From Branchiostoma floridae (taxonomy: Eukaryota > Chordata > Leptocardii > Amphioxiformes > Branchiostomatidae), in the NCBI RefSeq assembly GCF_000003815.2, contig NC_049986.1:3736352-3800351 (forward strand): 64,000 nucleotides of DNA, in the 5' to 3' direction. Numbering within the stretch: position 1 is the first letter of the stretch; every line of letters begins with the position of its first letter. The notes below the pieces were generated by a model. The model was not told where the DNA came from. It was given only the letters and a program-made list of their open reading frames with translations, and did no database searches. Below, piece after piece: positions 30,101-38,403 of this stretch. The translations under genes were made by a program, and so were the position numbers.

Positions 30101-30981
30101 CTTACTTTAATTTATACACTTCCATCTTCAAGTCATCTTTCTCCTTTTCAAGTTGCTTATTAGCCTGCAAGAAAAAATATATATTACATAACTGTAACGT
30201 AAAAAATGCTAGAGAATATGTTTGTATCAACATCCGAACAATGTACATTACACAAAACTGAATGAACCTCAGTGTTAGTGCAATGAGATATAGATATATA
30301 TTTGGCACACATGCGTACAATGTTGCATTTTCGTGTTCTACAAGCTTTAAAATTGCAATGCACACAATGTCATGTAAAATTTAGATGCAGTCAAACCTGT
30401 TCTCAGCAACTACTCAAGGGACTAAGAAAAATGAGGCTCCTCCAAACATGTGTTTTTTGGCTGTATGATTAGTACTACATGTATATAGTTACTGTATATG
30501 CATTTAAGTTTGTGGGGATTTAATTTTGCAATAGCGGTGGTTTTAAGTTCGAGGTAGCACCATACTCTGTAGTCTCTTATTGCCATAGAAAAATATTTGC
30601 GGTGGTTTTAAGTTCACGGTGAATTAGCAATGCAAAAACCGCGAACATTTAACCACCACGAAAGTTTCTGTATTTACAGTACTCATCAAGGGGCTAAGCA
30701 AAATGCATCTGCTCCAGACGGATCCATACCTTTTCATATTGTCTACTGTAGTTTGCTGTGCTGGTTGCCTCCCTCTCCAAGTCAGCCAGTCTCTGACGGG
30801 ACGCCTGCAACCGGCTCTTGTAGTCCTCGGCTTCAACTGGACACAGAATGGAAGTACAGTTCAGAGGTGGTAGGGATAGTCTTTAATCAGACATGGAAGG
30901 TCTGGGTTTAAAGGGTCACTGAAAGAGGCTACTAAATCCTGGTCAGGTACTGTTTTTGGTCTGTCTGTGTGTGTGTATGTG

Positions 30982-31012
<31 letters not shown>

Positions 31013-34000
31013 TTGTGTGTGTGTGAGTGAGTGTGTGTGTGAGTGTGTGTGAGTGTGCATGTGTGTGAGTGTGCATGTGTGTGTGTGCATGTGTGTGTGT
31101 GTGTGCATGTGTGTGAGTGTGTGTATTTGCGTGCCTGTGTGTTTGTGTACCTGTGTGTTTGTGTACCTGTGTGTTTGGTGCATGTGTGTGTGTGTGTGTG
31201 TTTGCATGCATGTGTGTGTGTGTGTTTGTGTGTGCCTATGTGTGTTTCGTTGTGTGCATTTATGTGTGTGCATGCTTTGAATTCATAATAATTATTCAAC
31301 ATTTTCTAAAAACTAGTCACATTCACTGTAGAGTGATACCAAGTGATCCATGGGCACATGTAAGGTTAATCTAAACCTTATTTGTACACTTAATGAACTA
31401 CAATTATGAACTACACAATATATGTTATAGATAAAAAATCTAAACCATTCATTGAGGCGCAAGATGTTCGAACTCTTGTTTTCTTTTAAGACAGTGAAGT
31501 TTGACTTACTTGATTTTTGCCTAGCAGCATTATGTGTGTGAGACAGCTGGGTTTGTAGTTCAGACTTCTCTGCCACCAGGATGCCTATAGTCTGGATGTG
31601 GACCTGTGAGGAGACACAAGGGAATTTAATAGTTGACACATACAAGAAAATTAATTATTTTCGGATGGACAATGGAAATACATGATTTGCAACAACATGG
31701 CATAAAAGTGTTATATACAAGATGTACAGAACTTGCTAAAAAAATTGCTATAGAAACAGAAAAAAAATATCTTAGGCCTAGAAAAAAATGTTGTGTTTCC
31801 TGTTTCCCTACCTAACCTAGAAAAAAACTGCCAACCTTGGACGTTTTTTGGCATGGGCAGTGGAGTTACATACAATGTGTATTAGCTATGTGACTCCACT
31901 GCCCATCCATAGGTACTAGGATTTCTATTCATCTTGCTTCCTATTGAAGTAAAAACACTGCTTGTCCTATCTAATGCATGATACATCTATCTATTATGCA
32001 CAAAATTAGACTTTTACATTGAAAGACAAGTGTCCTCATGCATTTTAGTTAACTAAATTGTTCAAATGTATTATAATATGTCTCACTCGAGTTTTGGCCT
32101 GCCTAAAAAGAAAAAAAAAGGTAATCCCTACCTACCGACCCTAATTTTTTCAGGACTGAAACAGGAAACACAACATTTAATTTTTAATCTTTCTAGGCCT
32201 CACTGCTTCAATATAGGGATCCGACCTTAACCACTGTGTTTGTACCTGAAGCTGTTCTCTTAGTGACACCACCTCCTTCTGTCCCTGTTCCTGATGGTTA
32301 GTCCTAACCTGGTCCAGTTCCTGCTGTAGTCTGGAGTTCTGACTTTTCTGAAGAATGGAAACAAAACATAGCATACACTGATTATTCTCACAGGTGCCCT
32401 GACTGCTACATGGGAGTCTGTCTTAAGGGCAGATGTCACAGCTGAATTAAGCCATGGGGATACAATTATAGTGCCAAGTAAAGGTCTTTAAAATCCTCAT
32501 TTTCCTGGAAAAGTTGGGCCCAAGTTTTTTTGGGGGTTAGAAGGAACAGGTCAGGTCTAAGGTTTCCAGTTTTGCACAAAATTTCTTCAATTCACCCAAT
32601 TGGCTGGCATAAGAACAGATGAGTCTAACAGATAAATAAAGGAAAAAGGACCTTTTTTTAATGATTTATGTATTGACAAAGTAGTGTTTACCAGTTCTTG
32701 CAGCTGTATTGTTAACTGCTGGTTGGCCTGTCTGGATGTCTCGATATTTGTCACTAACTCCTGGTTCTGGGTCTGGAAGAAAAAAAACATGTCAAGTTGG
32801 ACATTTGTGTATGGATACAGTCAAACCTGTCTATAGTGGCCACTCAAGGCACTGGTCAAACGTGGCCGAACGTGGCCGCTATGCAAAGGTGGCTGCTAAT
32901 ACAGGTTTGACTGTACATGTAGGTGTAAAACCAGCCTAAAGGTGGGATCTCACTGAAGTTGTGGTACATTGTAAGTTGGTGGCACCTCTGCCACCAAGCG
33001 ATTTGACAGAATGCTCAGCAAAATACTTCAATAAAAAAATGGAATCTTATTAATGCTTTTTGTGTTTTATTGTCTCTTTAGTCATATACATGTATGCTAT
33101 ACTGTAAAATATTGCAATGATATTCTCAAGGGTGACAGAAATTCAATTGAGAGTGATGCCACTGACATATAATAATATCTAGGGCCAAACAATACTTGAT
33201 ATTATACAGAAACCAAGTTATAACTTGAAACAATCTGGATTCAATTTCATTCAAATCTGAATTTTTCATAAAGTTGTATTCTACCACTGGAATAAGGCCT
33301 AAAATTTGGTCTAAAATATCATTGGGCAACAACAGAACTCTTATACATGTACATGTACAAGATTTGTATCAAGTTACCACTTAAACTCATTTTTTTGTAC
33401 ACCGTTAGCTGCAGAAACTGAATCAAAGCTTCCAATGTTATTTCTGGACTCCAGGGCTGTGTGACAGAAGCGCCACCTACCTGCAGTTCTGTAACACCAC
33501 CCGGGTTGGAGAGCGTCTCTATTTCAGCATCCTCCCCATTGGTTAGACTCTGAGCAAAGAAAACAATAGAAAATTATAAATTCATATATATCTTTTATAT
33601 ATTTTTATCACCACGACGCAAAATATTTACAACATGGGGGCACAGGTTTGGATTCGTTTGGCTTCAATGCACAGTTTTTAAATTTTACTGACTTAAGTTT
33701 TCTTATTGTAACGAAGTTATTCCTTTGTATACAGCTTCCAACAGACAATTGGCCATATTGACACAATGTCATATGCTTCAAAACCAATTTTGCGGAAAAG
33801 CCTTAAAATAGACACAAACACTAAAATGTACATAAAGACCTGGATCATGCCTTTAAGGTTATATTCCAACATTCACAACTACAATCTAAAAAAACATATG
33901 ATTCTCTTAAAGGCAAGAAAGCCACAAAAGCTTATAGATGCACAGTGATGAAACAAAGAGTATAAATTTAAAGAAAAAAGTTAGAAACTGTTCATTGTAA

Positions 34001-37000
34001 GAAAGAAACAGATTTGTTTTTAGAAATTAGTTGACTCAGAACTCAGTCCTCCTGCAAGTAGTGTACTACAAAGCACCTTGTGTACTACTGAGGTAAAGAA
34101 AGCAAGTCACCCACACAGACAGTGCTTGAAGCTAAATCATCATAAAAGCGAGGTTGTTAGTACTTTGAAAATAACAGTTAACGAATCTTTTTGGGGCTTC
34201 AAGATAAAATAAGAGTCAGACAACTATACATGTAACACATATTAAGTACCCATTCTATTCATTTTATATATCAAGTGCGTAAATGTGGGATGACTCAAAC
34301 AAAACATTTAACTTTTGTTTACTCTAATCTTCATTTCTATGTTTCAAGAACAAGCAACAACGATTATACTTAAATTTCAATCTTAAATCTGCATGTTCTT
34401 TTCTTTTCTCATTACTTTCTGTATGTCACACCTTTTCGTCAAAACGTTTTTGATTATGATTCAAGGCAGTTGTCCGCAATAGCATGAGGCAGAAGACTAA
34501 AAAGCTCAGAAACTATTTCAAAGATATGTATTGTAAAATCTTGGTATCGAAACTGCATAGATTTTGAATTTTTATATCTCCATTCAGATTTGTAACAAAT
34601 TTTCAACATGTTTTTTCACATTTCAAGCATTGGTGAACAAGGTGAAAGCAAGCCCCAACCAAGTCCCCAAATTTCAATGTTAATTCATGTGAACAACCGA
34701 TCACTTGGTTCTTCAGAAAGTTTGACAAAATGGCAGGCAACTCAAGAGGCAGTGGGAAGTGTGCATGTTTTAAGACATTTTCACAACACAACAAAGTAGC
34801 ATTCATAGGCTTTGAGAATTGCTCTATAGTGTTAAAAGTACCAAGTCTTGTAGATTCAATTCATACTGTAGAAAATTTCCAAAATGAAGTTTTGTTTTTA
34901 TGTTTTCTTTGCTCAGCTACAACTCTATCTACTAATGAGTACATGTACACATGACTTGACTACGGACTATAACTGGTACCGGTATAGTTGTGTAATAGTA
35001 CTATTAGTATGAAGTATGATAATTAAAATTTTTCATTCATTTTGAAAAGCTTATATCTACAGACTAATTTTTTGCTGTCAAATGTGTTTATAATTTCTAT
35101 TCAAATATTAAAAAAACAATAATTATCATGCTGTTCAATTTGAATTGGAGCCCACCACCCTGATTTAAACACATGTGCGAGAGAATCAAAGCACTCAATC
35201 AATTCAAAATCAAATTACCGGGCGTTCGGACCCAACCATTCGGACCAACTCAGGGGGGTAGGTCAGCCTTTGAACCTACATGTACAGAAAGTATGAGCAC
35301 TATTAGGGAAGACAGGTCCAGCAAGGAGAGAAATTAGCAACACAGGGGAATAAGTTACATTAGCAGGCCGATACCTCCAGTTTTCCATATGGTTTAGTAT
35401 AAATGGCTTAGTTTGAAATCACATACACATTTAGATTGAACCTGAAATACTAACAGCTTTGGCAAATAGTTTCGTATGGTTGGTGAATTAGTCATATACT
35501 AGTTAAGTTCCTTTGACAAAAACACAGACATTTCTCTTACCAATAAGAACTTGACTTGTAAATTATCTGACGTGTGTGTTTTTTTATATTATATACTGTA
35601 TTCTATCACACATTTTTCTATTTGGCACCAAAAGCCTAAAGTGGGTTCATATAATGTATGGTACGGTAACTGCTATAAAATGAGAAGACTAGCAGTCTTA
35701 CAACATATGCAAAATTCATGCAACTGTGGCCTCGGTTGCCAATAGAAAGGAAGCTGTGTGACACCCCAAATGCAGACAAAAAATCTGAAAGTTTCTGTTC
35801 AATAGAATAAACTTAATTATAAGTTCTCTAAATTTGTATGAATACTTACACATTGTTACTACAACTTCAAAGTTCAAGATAATCCAGTATATTCTAAATA
35901 ACAGTGCCTCTATTACTTTTGAATGTTTTTTTATGAATTATAATATATAATTAATATATAAGAGATTATCAGATGAAGAAAACATTAAATCCAGGAACAT
36001 AGTCAAATTGTATCAGTATCTTTGATTTGCATGACAGACTGGAATTTTGTTCATATACATGTATAAAATCTACCATATTAAAACAGTGTTCTCTGTGTGT
36101 ACCTCTGATACGAGTCCGTTCAGTTGCATGGATATCTGACGTAGGCTCTCTGTGGAAGACGTCAGTCTGGAGAAAAAACAATATTCAAGATTAACATTAG
36201 GGCAACTTAGCTTCATATTATAATGTATGACCATCTACTAAAACTTTAAAGGTAATAGTCCCCTAGCCTTTTTGCATCCTCCTACGCACGGTCCCCAACG
36301 GCTAGCTAACTGCCTATTGGGGCCCTGCTGTCTGATGCCCACCAGCAGTTACTGTGATTGTCGCCACAAACCAGCTGTCATCCAATCAGAGAATAGGCCT
36401 TTCTGTTTACGAAAGCCATCTTGCAAAGGCCGCCGGGAAGCTATCAGCCAATCATGTTACGTTTTACATAGCTCCATCCTCCTATGCCCGATCCCGATCC
36501 CCAACGGCTGACTGCCCATATAAGGGTAACCTCATTAATATTTATAAGCAGGGCGGTCAGTAACTGATCTGAGTGCACCAGACAGCAGAGGTGACCACAA
36601 GGAGTTTCGACACGACTGTGGTCCCTCTGCGTAGGAGAATGCCTTTTTGGGACTGTAGAGGCAGTGGGCTGTTTTCCACTGTGTCCAGGGTACCATATTG
36701 GAAATCAAAGCCAAACTTTCTCATTCCATTACCTTTTACCTCCCCAACCTATTTTTGTACCTGGATGGAGTAAGGAAAGCTGTGTAGTGCTTTTTTCAAG
36801 GGCCCAACATCGGTGGTACTGTTAGAGTTGTTTGTATTGGTGAATTCTATCACATGGAAACCTAACTCACCTGTGTGGACTGCTCTGATTGGATGGTGTC
36901 CCACTGTTAGAGTTGTTTGTATTGGTGACTTCTATCACACTACTGGTTCTCACAACCCTTTGATACTTGTTGTTATTTTCTATGCCGTCCTGTAAGACAA

Positions 37001-38355
37001 AATAAGATGCATTAGAGTAGGCTTTTTACAACAAAACTATACATCTATAGGTATATAATGTGGTGCTTTTTTGACATGCAATTACTAGTAGTCTGAATTT
37101 AAAAAATGCTAATTCAGAGTGACATTGCAAATTTTGCGTTATTTTCTTTCACACTTCCAGCATTGCTAAAAAAAATGCAAAAGCAAACCACCAGAAATTC
37201 TCAGTTTTCAAAAGCCAACAAAACAGCTCACAACTTAAGCAGAGATGGGAAGTATGTTTACTTCAAGATGTTTTCACGATACAAAGAAGTCGCATTCCTT
37301 ATACTGTGAATATTGCTGTGCAGTGTAACAAGGTACATCTAAAGTACTCACGTGGATGTCGTTTAGGTCATTAGGCAGTTCAATAGAGGCAGGCCTGGTC
37401 AAGACAAAGACAATATTGGCATATCAATACCGGGTACTGGAAATACTACCAGAACAACTGTCCACACCAGAACAATCACTTTTTGATTATGTTTATAACC
37501 ATGATAAATCAACCCTTGTGTCATGTACATTTGTACATGTACACACCCTTTGTATTAGTACCCCTCATGGATACTATTATCGCTATCTATAAAATGAATT
37601 TGTTCTTTTGTGAGTGCAAATAGGGTTGTGTTCAGTTTTGTTTGTGAACAGACAAGTCAGATTAACGATTGTCTAGAGAAGAACAGTGGAACAAAGATAT
37701 CTTAAAACTTTTAATAAAAGTTAAATCACTAGACATTAATTGACTTACCCATCAAAGACAGAGTTGGCTGCACTGATGTTGTGATCTTGAAGCTCTTCAG
37801 TTGAAACCTGGAGGACAGATTAGAGCCTTGCGATAAATCACATGGACTGATAACATTATAATACCAGGGCTCGAAATACTGGGTGCATGTGCACCCAGGG
37901 TGCACCCAAATATTTTCTTACGTTCAATGTTTGTAAAGATATCAAAGTATACTACTGTACATCATATTCTTGACATCCAAGCATTAGAAAGATAATTAAA
38001 ATGGCTGTCATGGTACTTTTAGTATTTGATAGCTTGTAACTAAGTTTTATTATTAGGTTATTACTTAAATTCAAGTGATGCACCCAAATATTTTGTGGTG
38101 CACCCTATTTTTTAAGCTGGGTGCACCAGTGCACCTAATCTCCAAAATGAATTTCCGGCCCTGTAATATTTTATATTAATATTGTACTCAATTTATTTCC
38201 TCTGTGTTTTTAATGTGCCAGGAGGTTAATCTTGCAATACAGTTGCATATCTGTGTTTGTTGGTGTGGGTCTGTATATGTGTGTGCATACATGTCTGTGT
38301 GTGCCCGTGTGTGTGTGTGTATCTGTGTGTGTGTCCATGCATGTGTGTGTGTGAG

Positions 38356-38403
<48 letters not shown>

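Noticed and set aside
30861-31302. Several 80-120-aa ORFs of His-Thr or Cys-Val repeats on both strands
   Set aside because: Low-complexity translation of a (TG)n microsatellite. The same holds for 38204-38662 and 63098-63813.
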